DNA from: Cellulosimicrobium cellulans
GTDB lineage: Bacteria; Actinomycetota; Actinomycetes; Actinomycetales; Cellulomonadaceae
Direction: 5' to 3'
Assembly (NCBI RefSeq): GCF_006539945.1
Contig: NZ_BJNZ01000025.1
Location: 1-64,000, forward strand
DNA: 64,000 nucleotides
Shown here: in pieces, positions 16,933 through 25,240 of the stretch
Layout of the letters: each line of letters begins with the position of its first letter
How positions within the stretch are numbered: the first letter of the stretch is position 1
The notes under the pieces: model-generated
Seen by the model: only the letters and a program-made list of their open reading frames with translations
Databases searched by the model: none
Told to the model about the DNA's origin: nothing
Position numbers and translations under genes: made by a program

Positions 16933-19900
16933 ATGCTCCGCAGGTTGAGCGTTCGCGGGAAGATCCTTGCGGCTCTCGCGGTGCCCGTCCTCGTCCTCTT
17001 CGCGGCCGCCGCGATCATCTCGGCACAGGCCATCGGGTCGGCGCGCGACGCCAGCCAGACGAGCGCGCTCGTCGGGGCGCTCGCGGCACAGGACGTCGCG
17101 GGGACCGAGATCGCGGCCGAGCGCACGTACTCCTTCCTGGACGCGACCGCCGGGACCGAGGACAGCGAAGCGCAGATGATGGCGCAGCGCGAGAAGACGG
17201 ACAAGGCGCTCGACGCGCGCGACCGCGCGTACGAGAGGCTCGACACGTCGGCGCTCGACCCGCGCGTGCGAGAGGCGGTCGCCGACACGATCGCGGACCG
17301 GAACGACCTGACGGCGGTCCGGCAGTCCATCGACCGGTCGTCCATCGGCCAGCTCACGCGCATCTCGCAGTACAACGCGCTCATCGACGCAGCGCTCGAC
17401 GTGCCCCGGACGCTCGCCGACACCGCCCCGGACCGCGCCCTCGCGCAGTACCTCGACGCCTACGTCCTCCTCGACGAGCTCCTCGCGCAGCAGGCGCTCG
17501 AGCAGCCGCTCGCCGGTGCGGTCCTCGCCGCCGCACAGGTCGGCCAGGAGAGCAACGAGACGAGCCAGCAGGCCGCGGTCCTGGTGACCAACGGTGATGC
17601 CCTCACGGCGCGCACGGGCACGGCCGTGCGGCGGCTCCCGGGAGACTTCCGACTGGTGCCGCCGGGCGCGACGTACAACCAGATCCGACAGAACCTCGCG
17701 GGTTCCCGGCCCAAGGCGACGCCTCCGAGCCAGGCCGCGCAGTGGCCGGACCTGTCGCAGGCGGACCGCGACCAGACGAGCCCGGTGCGCGACGACGTCC
17801 GCTCCGCCACCGCGGAGAAGGCCTCCGACCTCGCGGGTGCGGCGACGACCCGCGCGGTCGTCACGATCCTCGCGACCCTCGCGGCGGTCATCGCCTCGAT
17901 CCTCGTCGCGGGTCTCATCGCCCGCGCGATCGTCAACCCGCTGCGCCGCCTCACCGACGCGGCCGAGGACGTGCGTGACCAGCTCCCACGGCTCGTCGAG
18001 CAGGTCGCCGTCCCGGGCCAGGGCCCGGGCATCGACCTGGCGCCCATCACCGTGGAGTCCACGGACGAGGTCGGCCAGCTCGCGACCGCGTTCAACGACG
18101 TGAACCAGACGACCATCAAGGTCGCGCGCGAGCAGGCCGCCCTCCGCGGCTCGATCGCCGAGATGTTCGTCAACGTCGCGCGTCGCGACCAGGTGCTCCT
18201 CAACCGTCAGCTCGCGTTCCTCGACGACCTCGAGCGCTCCGAGGAGGACGCGGGCACCCTGTCCAACCTCTTCCGCCTCGACCACCTCGCGACGCGTATG
18301 CGCCGCAACGCGGAGTCCCTCCTCGTCCTCGCGGGCATCGACTCGGGCCGCCGCGTGCGTCAGCCCATGCCGGCCTCGGACGTCATCCGTACGGCATCCT
18401 CCGAGATCGAGCTGTACGACCGCGTCCGCCTGAACCTGGTCGTCGACCCGCTCATGCTGGGGCACAACGCGCTCAACGCCGCCCACCTGCTCGCCGAGCT
18501 CCTCGAGAACGCGACGATGTTCTCGGAGCCGCACACGCCCGTCGAGGTCACGACCGGCCGCGACGAGAACTTCGTCTACGTGACGGTCCGCGACCACGGT
18601 CTCGGGATGACGCCGGACGAGATCGCGGAGGCGAACCGCAAGGTCGCCACGCACGCGGCGTCGGACGTCGTCGGCGCACAGCGCCTGGGCCTCTTCGTCG
18701 TCGGTCGCCTCTCCGACCGTCTCGGCGCGAAGGTCCGGTTCAGCGCGGGCGGCGACGACCAGGGGACCGAGGTCGTCGTGTCCTTCCCGGCCGCCCTCTT
18801 CGTCCCCGACTCGAACGTGCCGCTCCCGCAGCCGACGGACCCGCTCGAGACGAGCACGCAGGCGGCGGCCCAGCAGCTCGCCGGCTCGGGCGTCGTCCCG
18901 GCGCTCCCCGCCGCGGACGTCGCGGCTCCGTCGATCCCGGCGCCCGCCGCGACGGCGTCGTTCCCGACCGTCGAGCCCGAGGCTCCCGCCGCCGTGCCCG
19001 TCGACCTCGACGCGCTCACGGACGGCACCACGCAGACCGGGATGCCCCGTCGTCGCTCGCGCACGGTCGACCCCGCCGCCGCGGCGCCGAGCGCGTCCTT
19101 CGCGTCGGGTCCCCAGACCGGCGCGATCGTCCTGCCCCCGCTCGCCACGCCGGCACTGCCGGAGCAGCTCCCGGCGGCGGACGAGGCGTGGAGCCCGCCC
19201 GCCGAGGTCGCCGACGCCGGCGCCGCGCTCCCGAGCAGGTCGCGCCCGGCCACGAGCCCCGTCGAGCCGGTCTCCGCCGAGATCCCGGTCCTCGACGTGA
19301 GCACGCGCAGCGCGCTCTTCTCGAGCTTCCGCCCGGTCGGTGACCGTCCTGCCACCGAGAACCCGGTGGAGCTTCCCGTCGCCCCGGACGTCACGGCGAC
19401 GGACATCCCGCTCGTCTCCGAGGCCCCGGCCGACACCCCGGTCCAGCAGGACGTGTGGACGCCGCAGGATCCCGCCGTCGCGCCGGCCCCGGACACCTGG
19501 GCCCCCTCGCAGGCGTGGGCGCCGGAGCAGCCCGCCGAGCAGACGTGGACGCCGGAGCCGGCCCCCGCGCAGGCGTGGACGCCGGAGCCGGCTGCCGACA
19601 CCTGGGCGCCCGAGCAGCCTGCTGAGCAGGCGTGGACGCCCGAGCCCGCCGCCGAGGCGTGGGCGCCGTCGTCCGTGGCCGACGCGCCGCTCGACGCGAC
19701 CCGGGTCGTGCCCGCTGTCGCGGCCCAGCCCGTGGACGAGGCGACCGTCGCGCGCGTCCCGCTCGTCGAGCGTGCCCCTGCGGCCGCGGAGCCGGCCCCG
19801 GCCCACGTACAGGCCCCGGCACCGTTCGTGGCCCACGGCGAGGCAGCGTCGGTCCCCGTCGTGTCGGCGGGCGACGAGGCCGAGGCGGCGGAGGACATCC

Positions 19901-20886
19901 CCGCGGAGCTCACCTTCGAGGCGCTTCCCCGCTTCGAGGAGCTGATGGCCGACCTGCCGACGCGTCGCTCGCTGCGCGAGAGCCAGGCGCGCAAGCGTGG
20001 GCTCTTCGGCCGGCGCCCCCGGACGACCGCGACGCCGCAGGCGCGTCCGGCCGGGCCGTCCGCCGAGGCCCTGGCGTCGCGCCCCGCGGGAGCTCCCGCA
20101 GCTCCGGCTCCGGCAGCGCCGACGCCGGAACCCGTCGTCGCGACGTCCCCGGTCGCTGCTCCTCCGGTCGCTGCTCCTCCGGTGGCGGCCCCTTCGCAGG
20201 AGCACCAGGCCCCCGCGCGGTCGTCGGCGTTCGCGCCGCGGACCGGGCAGCCTGCGGGCGGTGCGAGCGCGGCGTCGTTCACCCCGGAGCAGTTCGCCCC
20301 GGAGCAGTTCGCCGCCCCGGTGCAGGAGACGCGCACGCTCGCCCCGGTGCAGGACGTGCCGCCCGCGGACAGCGGCTACGCGCCGCAGGCGTCCTTCGCT
20401 GCCCCCGAGGCCGCGCCGACCCCGGCTGCGGGCGGGTACGGACCGCCGACGCCGCTCGTCCGGCGGCAGGTGGGTGAGGCGATCGAACCGTTGGAGGCCG
20501 GGTACATCGCCGACTCGGTCGAGGCGCGTTCGGACTGGATGGCGTCCGCGGTGCTGTACGAGGAGATGTCCACCCTGCTGCAGGGCAGCACCGACTTCCA
20601 GGAAGCGACCTTGGCGGACCCGAACGACGGCATCTACCAGCCCCTCCAGGTCGACGGCACGACGGCGGCGGGCCTGACCCGACGCGCGCGCGGCGAGGAG
20701 CGGGAGGGCTACGTCGACCGCTTCACGGCCCGCATCGACCGTGACCCGGAGCAGCTCCGGGCCCGGCTGTCGGCGTTCCAGTCGGCCACGGCCCGCGGCC
20801 GTGTCGAGGGCCAGGACGAGACGAGTTCGACCTGGACCCCCCAGGGCATGGATTATGTCCCTGATTCAGCGCCGCAGGCGCGGTGA
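16933..20886 (+). CDS. cvnA: Conservon sensor histidine kinase-like protein CvnA
   Basis: 1317 aa. Membrane helix 1 at about residues 10-32, an extracytoplasmic helical sensor region of about 270 residues (nitrate-sensor-like), helix 2 at about 308-335, then a HAMP-like linker. The H-region is RLDHLATRMRRNAESLLVLAGI (read in two parts, about 455-476). The HATPase domain follows, with N-box ELLENATMFS (about 521), DHGLGMT, and GLFVVGRLSDRLGAKV. About 700 residues of Ala/Pro-rich tail come next, including repeats such as AWTPEPA and TWAPEQPAEQ (about 838-915). The last about 140 residues are again less biased (YIADSVEARSDWM, DPEQLRARLSAFQSA). First gene of a four-gene conservon acting with small GTPase CvnD; GGAGG 9 nt before ATG. 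Confidence 0.92.
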   Translation: MLRRLSVRGKILAALAVPVLVLFAAAAIISAQAIGSARDASQTSALVGALAAQDVAGTEIAAERTYSFLDATAGTEDSEAQMMAQREKTDKALDARDRAYERLDTSALDPRVREAVADTIADRNDLTAVRQSIDRSSIGQLTRISQYNALIDAALDVPRTLADTAPDRALAQYLDAYVLLDELLAQQALEQPLAGAVLAAAQVGQESNETSQQAAVLVTNGDALTARTGTAVRRLPGDFRLVPPGATYNQIRQNLAGSRPKATPPSQAAQWPDLSQADRDQTSPVRDDVRSATAEKASDLAGAATTRAVVTILATLAAVIASILVAGLIARAIVNPLRRLTDAAEDVRDQLPRLVEQVAVPGQGPGIDLAPITVESTDEVGQLATAFNDVNQTTIKVAREQAALRGSIAEMFVNVARRDQVLLNRQLAFLDDLERSEEDAGTLSNLFRLDHLATRMRRNAESLLVLAGIDSGRRVRQPMPASDVIRTASSEIELYDRVRLNLVVDPLMLGHNALNAAHLLAELLENATMFSEPHTPVEVTTGRDENFVYVTVRDHGLGMTPDEIAEANRKVATHAASDVVGAQRLGLFVVGRLSDRLGAKVRFSAGGDDQGTEVVVSFPAALFVPDSNVPLPQPTDPLETSTQAAAQQLAGSGVVPALPAADVAAPSIPAPAATASFPTVEPEAPAAVPVDLDALTDGTTQTGMPRRRSRTVDPAAAAPSASFASGPQTGAIVLPPLATPALPEQLPAADEAWSPPAEVADAGAALPSRSRPATSPVEPVSAEIPVLDVSTRSALFSSFRPVGDRPATENPVELPVAPDVTATDIPLVSEAPADTPVQQDVWTPQDPAVAPAPDTWAPSQAWAPEQPAEQTWTPEPAPAQAWTPEPAADTWAPEQPAEQAWTPEPAAEAWAPSSVADAPLDATRVVPAVAAQPVDEATVARVPLVERAPAAAEPAPAHVQAPAPFVAHGEAASVPVVSAGDEAEAAEDIPAELTFEALPRFEELMADLPTRRSLRESQARKRGLFGRRPRTTATPQARPAGPSAEALASRPAGAPAAPAPAAPTPEPVVATSPVAAPPVAAPPVAAPSQEHQAPARSSAFAPRTGQPAGGASAASFTPEQFAPEQFAAPVQETRTLAPVQDVPPADSGYAPQASFAAPEAAPTPAAGGYGPPTPLVRRQVGEAIEPLEAGYIADSVEARSDWMASAVLYEEMSTLLQGSTDFQEATLADPNDGIYQPLQVDGTTAAGLTRRARGEEREGYVDRFTARIDRDPEQLRARLSAFQSATARGRVEGQDETSSTWTPQGMDYVPDSAPQAR

Positions 20887-20922
20887 CGACATGCCGTCTG
20901 CGGCAACTGACGAGGAGGAAGA

Positions 20923-21372
20923 GTGAACGCGCTCAGCACCGAGGCAACCAACTTCGGGTGGCTGCTCGACAACTTCGTGCGGACGGTCCCGGGCAGCCGG
21001 CACACGCTCGTGGTGTCGGCGGACGGCCTGCTCATGGCGATGTCGGACCAGCTCGACCGGACGAGCGGTGACCAGCTCGCGGCGATCGTGTCCGGCATGT
21101 CGAGCCTGACCCGTGGGGCGGCCCGGCAGCTCAACGGAGGGAACGTCCGCCAGGCCATCATCGAGATGGACAACGGGTTCCTGTTCCTGATGAACGTCTC
21201 GAACGGGTCCGTCCTGGGAGTCGTGGCGGAGGCCAACTGCGACATCGGCCTCATCGGCTACGAGATGGCGCTCCTGGTCTCCCGCACCGAGGCGACACTG
21301 ACGCCGCAGCTCATCTCGGAGATGCGGGGTAGCCTTCCCGTCGACGGCGCGACGCGAGCCCCGGTGGGATGA
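20923..21372 (+). CDS. cvnB: Conservon roadblock/LC7-domain protein CvnB
   Basis: 149 aa. A single roadblock/LC7 domain fills the protein: FGWLLDNFVRTVPGSRHTLVVSADGLLMA, then QLAAIVSGMSSLTRGAARQL, then FLFLMNVSNGSVLGVVAEANCDIG. Such proteins dimerise and regulate the partner Ras-like GTPase (MglB/CvnB type). GTG start with GAGGAGGA just before it. It follows cvnA by 36 bp and precedes cvnC by 10 bp, so it is in the same operon. Confidence 0.93.
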   Translation: MNALSTEATNFGWLLDNFVRTVPGSRHTLVVSADGLLMAMSDQLDRTSGDQLAAIVSGMSSLTRGAARQLNGGNVRQAIIEMDNGFLFLMNVSNGSVLGVVAEANCDIGLIGYEMALLVSRTEATLTPQLISEMRGSLPVDGATRAPVG

Positions 21373-21382
21373 GGACTGATCG

Positions 21383-21793
21383 ATGACGAACGTACCTTTC
21401 GGCAGCATGGGAGCACACGACGGGTACGAGGCGGCGACGGTCCGCCCGTACGCGGTCACGGGTGGTCGTGTGCGCTCCGCCACGTCCGACCTCCCGCTCG
21501 AGGCGCTCGTCGAGGTCATGCCGGGCGCCGTGAACAGCTTCGGGCTCCCGCCCGAGAAGCGCTCCATCCTCCAGCACGCCGCGCACACGTACGTCTCGAT
21601 CGCCGAGCTCTCCGCGCTCCTGCGCCTCCCGCTCGGTGTGACGAAGGTGCTCGTCGCGGACCTCCAGGAGGACAACTACATCACCGTCCACACGTCGACC
21701 CCGCTCAACGTCCACACGGGCCACGGCAGCAACCACTCGGGTCTGTCCCTGAGCGTCTTGGAGAGTGTTCTCAATGGCATTTCCACCCTCTGA
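21383..21793 (+). CDS. cvnC: Conservon DUF742 protein CvnC
   Basis: 136 aa. The DUF742 pattern is clear: VRPYAVTGGRV near residue 21, then RSILQHAAHTYVSIAELSALLRLPLGV and KVLVADLQEDNYI read as a winged-helix-like unit. In conservons CvnC accompanies CvnB and the GTPase; it has no known enzymatic activity. Its last 20 nt overlap the start of cvnD in another frame, a sign of tight translational coupling. Confidence 0.92.
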   Translation: MTNVPFGSMGAHDGYEAATVRPYAVTGGRVRSATSDLPLEALVEVMPGAVNSFGLPPEKRSILQHAAHTYVSIAELSALLRLPLGVTKVLVADLQEDNYITVHTSTPLNVHTGHGSNHSGLSLSVLESVLNGISTL

Positions 21794-22778
21794 CGGCTCG
21801 GGCAGCGCGCCGCAGGCAGGGCAGCCGTCCGGGGTGATCGGGGGTGTGCCCGGTGGCCAGTCGGCGGTCCGTCAGACGGCGTGGGCACCGGTGAGCGCGC
21901 CGGTCGGCGTGCCCACCCAGGCTCCGGCGGCGGCCGTCCCGGCCCGCCCCGCCGCCCCGGCGGCACCTGCGGCACAGCCGGTGCCGACCGTCTCGGCTCC
22001 CGCTCCGACGGCGGCGGCCCCGGTCGCTCAGGCAGGCGCTCAGCCGCGCACCGCGCCGCAGCCCGCCGCCCCGGCACAACCGACCGCCCCGGCCCAGCCC
22101 GTCGCCGCCGCGCAGCCCGCCGCCCCGGCGCAGCCCGCCCCCTCCGTGGCGCCGGCGCAGCCGGCCGCTGCGGCGCAGGCCCCGGCCGCGCAGCCCGCAG
22201 CAGCCACGTCGGCCGCACGGACGGCGCCGACGGTCGTCAAGATCGTCGTCGCCGGCGGGTTCGCCGTCGGCAAGACGACGTTCATCGGGTCGATCTCCGA
22301 CGTCGAGCCGCTCAACACCGAGGCTGCGATGACGGAGCACTCGGTCGGCGTCGACGACGCGGGCGGCGTCTCCGACCGCAAGACGACGACCACCGTCGCG
22401 ATGGACTTCGGCCGCGTGTCGCTCCCGGGCAACCTGTGGCTGTACCTGTTCGGCACGCCGGGCCAGGACCGCTTCCTCTTCATGTGGGACGACCTGGTCC
22501 GCGGTGCGATCGGCGCCGTCGTGCTCGTGGACACCGACCGCCTCGAGCAGTGCTTCCCGGCGATCGACTACTTCGAGTCGCGCAACATCCCGTTCGTCGT
22601 GGGCGTGAACTGCTTCGACGGCGTGGCCAAGCACAAGCTCGAGGACGTGCGCGAGGCGCTGCAGATCCCCACGCACGTGCCCATGCTCTACACGGACGCC
22701 CGCTCGCGGGCGGCGACCAAGCAGACGCTCATCGCGCTCGTCCAGCTCGCGATGCGCCAGCTCCGCGGGGCCGCCTGA
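21774..22778 (+). CDS. cvnD: Conservon Ras-like GTPase CvnD
   Basis: 334 aa. The first about 145 residues are Ala/Pro/Gln-rich, disordered-looking and unusual for CvnD, which is normally about 190-200 aa of GTPase alone. The GTPase domain follows: P-loop VVAGGFAVGKTTFIG (about residues 158-172), a Thr-rich switch I (KTTTTVAMDFG), G3 as LFGTPGQDRF, and NCFDG in the place of NKxD. GGAGAG lies 8 nt before the ATG at 21774; an upstream GTG at 21765 is possible. Works downstream of CvnA as a switch; a 13-bp hairpin follows and ends the operon. Confidence 0.92.
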   Translation: MAFPPSDGSGSAPQAGQPSGVIGGVPGGQSAVRQTAWAPVSAPVGVPTQAPAAAVPARPAAPAAPAAQPVPTVSAPAPTAAAPVAQAGAQPRTAPQPAAPAQPTAPAQPVAAAQPAAPAQPAPSVAPAQPAAAAQAPAAQPAAATSAARTAPTVVKIVVAGGFAVGKTTFIGSISDVEPLNTEAAMTEHSVGVDDAGGVSDRKTTTTVAMDFGRVSLPGNLWLYLFGTPGQDRFLFMWDDLVRGAIGAVVLVDTDRLEQCFPAIDYFESRNIPFVVGVNCFDGVAKHKLEDVREALQIPTHVPMLYTDARSRAATKQTLIALVQLAMRQLRGAA

Positions 22779-22806
22779 CGGCCCGTCGCCACTCGGCACG
22801 ACCGCA

Positions 22807-22846
22807 CGACGGCGGGTCGCCCTCCATGGGGTGACCCGCCGTCGTC
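22807..22846 (+). terminator. Hairpin terminator after cvnABCD
   Basis: 13-bp perfect stem, ACGACGGCGGGTC (22807-22819) with its complement (22834-22846), loop of 14 nt, 29 bp after the cvnD stop. Confidence 0.8.
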
Positions 22847-22880
22847 GTGCACCGGCACGGCATGCCACAATGGCTCGCCG

Positions 22881-22965
22881 GGAGGGCTGACAGAGCGGCC
22901 TAATGTGACGGTCTTGAAAACCGTTGTGCGGCAACGCACCGGGGGTTCGAATCCCTCGCCCTCCG
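22881..22965 (+). tRNA. tRNA-Ser (anticodon TGA)
   Basis: 85 nt. Acceptor arms GGAGGGC/GCCCTCC with discriminator G, anticodon loop CTTGAAA between pairing arms (CGGT/ACCG), a long variable arm as expected for tRNA-Ser, and the T-loop GGTTCGAATCC. No CCA is encoded. Confidence 0.96.
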
Positions 22966-23008
22966 CTTCCGACGCGGGGCACCGGAGACCGGGCCCCGCG
23001 TCGTGCCG

Positions 23009-23569
23009 TCAGTCCTCGTCCACGTCGAGCACGGCGAGCGTCCGGTCCGCCGAGGTGCCGACGACCGCGAGATCGAACGTGTAGGGGCTGACCGACGACC
23101 ACCCGCGGATCTCGTCGACCGGACCGTCGTCCGGGCAGAGGACGACGTTGGTGGACCACCGCGCGTCCGACGGCATCTGCCCGACGAGAAGTGCGGCGGC
23201 CGCTGCCGCCTTGGCGACGGGCATGCGCACGTCGTGGTAGGCGAGGTGCCGGTGGAACGCTCGCACGAGGACACGCTCGGCGTGGGACCGGGTGCACGGC
23301 TCGAGGGCGTGAGCTCCTGGGCGCTCGCCGGGGTCGGGCGGATGCTCCGGCGGCCCCCAGTCGAGGAAGGCGCGGCGCAGAAGCTCGTCGAGGACGTCCG
23401 TCTGCTCGCGAGAGCGGTCGTCGACGACGACGTAGGGCAGGTCGGCCTCCTTGCCCGCGACGAACGGGTCGAGGGCCCGGCGGAGGCCGGACGGCCCTAC
23501 CCGCCAGCGCACCGGTGCTGGCCCGGGTGCTGCGTCTGTCACGCCCGTGTCGCGCGCCTCTTCGACCAT
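23009..23569 (-). CDS. Hypothetical protein
   Basis: 186 aa, family not recognised. No signal peptide or membrane segment. The N-terminal part reads PSGLRRALDPFVAGKEADLPYVVVDDRSREQ, with a helical region near VLDELLRRAFLDWG. A His-containing segment VRAFHRHLAYHDVRMPVAKAAAAAALL lies in the middle, and the end is acidic (AVLDVDED). The ATG start is supported by TATCGT 6 nt upstream (23576-23581), the leaderless pattern seen for other genes here, and codon bias is normal. It lies between tRNA-Ser and the divergent thrE-like gene. Likely a real cytoplasmic protein of unknown role. Confidence 0.7.
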   Translation of the reverse strand: MVEEARDTGVTDAAPGPAPVRWRVGPSGLRRALDPFVAGKEADLPYVVVDDRSREQTDVLDELLRRAFLDWGPPEHPPDPGERPGAHALEPCTRSHAERVLVRAFHRHLAYHDVRMPVAKAAAAAALLVGQMPSDARWSTNVVLCPDDGPVDEIRGWSSVSPYTFDLAVVGTSADRTLAVLDVDED

Positions 23570-23575
23570 GGCCGG

Positions 23576-23581
23576 ACGATA
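23576..23581 (-). promoter_or_regulatory. -10 box (TATCGT) of the hypothetical gene
   Basis: TATCGT and a 6-nt gap before the minus-strand ATG at 23569. Confidence 0.45.
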
Positions 23582-23664
23582 TCGCGGCGGTCGCGGCCCG
23601 CGGGCCCCGCGCGGAGGGACCTTCGGCGAGTGCCGGGCGGAGAGGCGTACGGGATCATGGCCTC

Positions 23665-24942
23665 GTGACCCCTGAGCCCTCCCCGGCCGACGAGGCCGGT
23701 CTCGAGCCCGTCGACCTCATCCGCCGGTCGGGCACCGTGCTGCGGATCGGCCGCCTCGCGCTCTCCGCGGGTACGGGCAGCTACCGCGTGAAGTCGCACA
23801 TGACCCGCGCGGCGAGGGCGCTGGGGCTCGACCACATCGCCGCCCACGTGACGCTCACGGAGATCACGGCGACGTCGTACCGGGGCCCGATCTTCCGCAC
23901 CGAGCTCACCGAGGTCCGGTCCATCGGGATCAACGCCGACCGCCTGGCGCAGCTCGAGCGGTTCTCCGCGGCCCTGCCGGCGGGTGCGGACCTCGACGCC
24001 GTCGACGCCGAGCTCGACCGCATCGCGCGCCGACCGCCGCTGTACGGCGCTCTCCTCAACGCCCTGTGGGCGGGGATCGCGTGCGCGGCCTTCGCGTTCC
24101 TCAACAACGGCGGCCCGGTCGAGTGCGGCGCGGTGCTCGTCGCCGCGGCGCTGGGCCAGGGCGTGCGGCGCGCGATGCTGCACCGCGGGATCAACCAGTT
24201 CGGCGTGACGATGCTCGCGGCGGCGGTCGCGAGCCTCGCCTACCTCGTCCTCGTCCTGGCGCTGTCGGCGCTCGCGGGCGTCGACGGCGGGCACGAGGCC
24301 GGGTACGTCTCCGCGGTGCTCTTCCTCGTGCCCGGGTTCGCCCTCGTCACGGGCGCGCTCGACCTCGCGAAGCTCGACTTCTCCGCCGGGGTCGCCCGGG
24401 TGACGTACGCGCTCATGATCCTCGCCTCGGCCGCGCTGGCCGTGTGGGGGGTGTCGGCCGCGGCGGGGCTCGCCCCGGACCCGGTGCCGCCGCCCGGTCT
24501 CGCGGAGCCGCTGTTCCTCGGCCTGCGGAGCGTCGCGAGCTTCCTCGGGGTGCTCGGGTTCGCCCTGATGTTCAACAGCCCGTGGGCCATGGCGCTCGGT
24601 GCCGCGTCGATCGGGATGGTCGCGAACGTCGGGCGGCTGCTCCTCGTGGACGCCGACGTCGTGCCCCAGGCGGCCGCGGCGGCGGCCGCGCTGCTCGTGG
24701 GCCTGCTCGCGGCCACGGTCGCCCCGGCGCTGCGCGTCCCGCGCATCACGGTGTCGGTCCCGGCGGTCGTCATCATGGTCCCGGGGGTCACGGCGTACCG
24801 CGCGGTCTACGAGTTCAACACCGGCGCGACGGCGCAGGCGCTCGCCTACGCCGTCGAGGCCGGGCTGGTGATCGTCGCGCTCGCGATCGGTCTCGCCGTG
24901 GCCCGCATGCTCACGGACCGCGAGTGGACGTTCGAGCGCTAG
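23665..24942 (+). CDS. thrE: ThrE-family threonine/serine exporter
   Basis: 425 aa. The N-terminal soluble domain (residues about 15-125) has the ThrE/YjjP signature GTGSYRVKSHMTRAARALGL and ITATSYRGPIFRTEL. Ten membrane helices follow (from about residue 130), with the C-terminal five forming the ThrB-type (YjjB-like) half: TVSVPAVVIMVPGVTAYRAVYEF. This is the fused single-chain actinobacterial form (as in Corynebacterium ThrE). It exports L-threonine and L-serine across the cytoplasmic membrane, which relieves amino-acid excess during peptide uptake. It is flanked by two tRNA-Ser genes. GTG start; no clear ribosome site. Confidence 0.92.
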   Translation: MTPEPSPADEAGLEPVDLIRRSGTVLRIGRLALSAGTGSYRVKSHMTRAARALGLDHIAAHVTLTEITATSYRGPIFRTELTEVRSIGINADRLAQLERFSAALPAGADLDAVDAELDRIARRPPLYGALLNALWAGIACAAFAFLNNGGPVECGAVLVAAALGQGVRRAMLHRGINQFGVTMLAAAVASLAYLVLVLALSALAGVDGGHEAGYVSAVLFLVPGFALVTGALDLAKLDFSAGVARVTYALMILASAALAVWGVSAAAGLAPDPVPPPGLAEPLFLGLRSVASFLGVLGFALMFNSPWAMALGAASIGMVANVGRLLLVDADVVPQAAAAAAALLVGLLAATVAPALRVPRITVSVPAVVIMVPGVTAYRAVYEFNTGATAQALAYAVEAGLVIVALAIGLAVARMLTDREWTFER

Positions 24943-24978
24943 GCACGGACGGCGGCGCGACGCCGTCGGGCCCGGCGG

Positions 24979-25008
24979 TTTGGTCTCGCGGCGGCGCCCT
25001 TGTACCCT
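24979..25008 (+). promoter_or_regulatory. Promoter of tRNA-Ser(GCT)
   Basis: TTTGGT (24979-24984), 18 bp, TACCCT (25003-25008). A similar TTTGGG-18-TAGTGT pair (27539-27568) precedes tRNA-Arg, which supports both. Confidence 0.5.
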
Positions 25009-25040
25009 GGGCGACGCAGGCCCTCCCGTCGAGCCTGCGA

Positions 25041-25129
25041 GGAGACGTCGCATAGTCAGGTCTAGTGCGCCACCCTGCTAAGGTGGTAACGGAGCAATCC
25101 GTTCGAGGGTTCAAATCCCTCCGTCTCCG
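25041..25129 (+). tRNA. tRNA-Ser (anticodon GCT)
   Basis: 89 nt. Acceptor GGAGACG/CGTCTCC with discriminator G, anticodon stem CCACC/GGTGG around CTGCTAA, long variable arm, T-loop GGTTCAAATCC. Second tRNA-Ser of the window. Confidence 0.96.
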
Positions 25130-25137
25130 CTCAGGAA

Positions 25138-25169
25138 GGTCCCGGTGCTCAGCGCCCGGGGCCTTTTCT
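25138..25169 (+). terminator. Rho-independent terminator after tRNA-Ser(GCT)
   Basis: GGTCCCGG pairs with CCGGGGCC (one wobble) and is followed by TTTTCT, one of the few terminators here with a T-run. A second palindrome, GGGGCGCTGTCAGCGCCCC (25179-25197), lies between it and the end of the ABC permease gene and may serve that convergent gene. Confidence 0.85.
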
Positions 25170-25240
25170 GTTGCCCGGCGGGGCGCTGTCAGCGCCCCAC
25201 GGGTCCGGAGACCCGCGGGGTGCTGACTCGTACGGGGTGG

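Noticed and set aside
22688-23297. Frames reading RGIRTPGALPHNGFQDRHIRPLC / RARDSNPRCVAAQ across tRNA-Ser, and SSMVELQLPKLIARVRFPSPAQ across tRNA-Gly
   Set aside because: Same artefact as above: open frames over tRNA genes.
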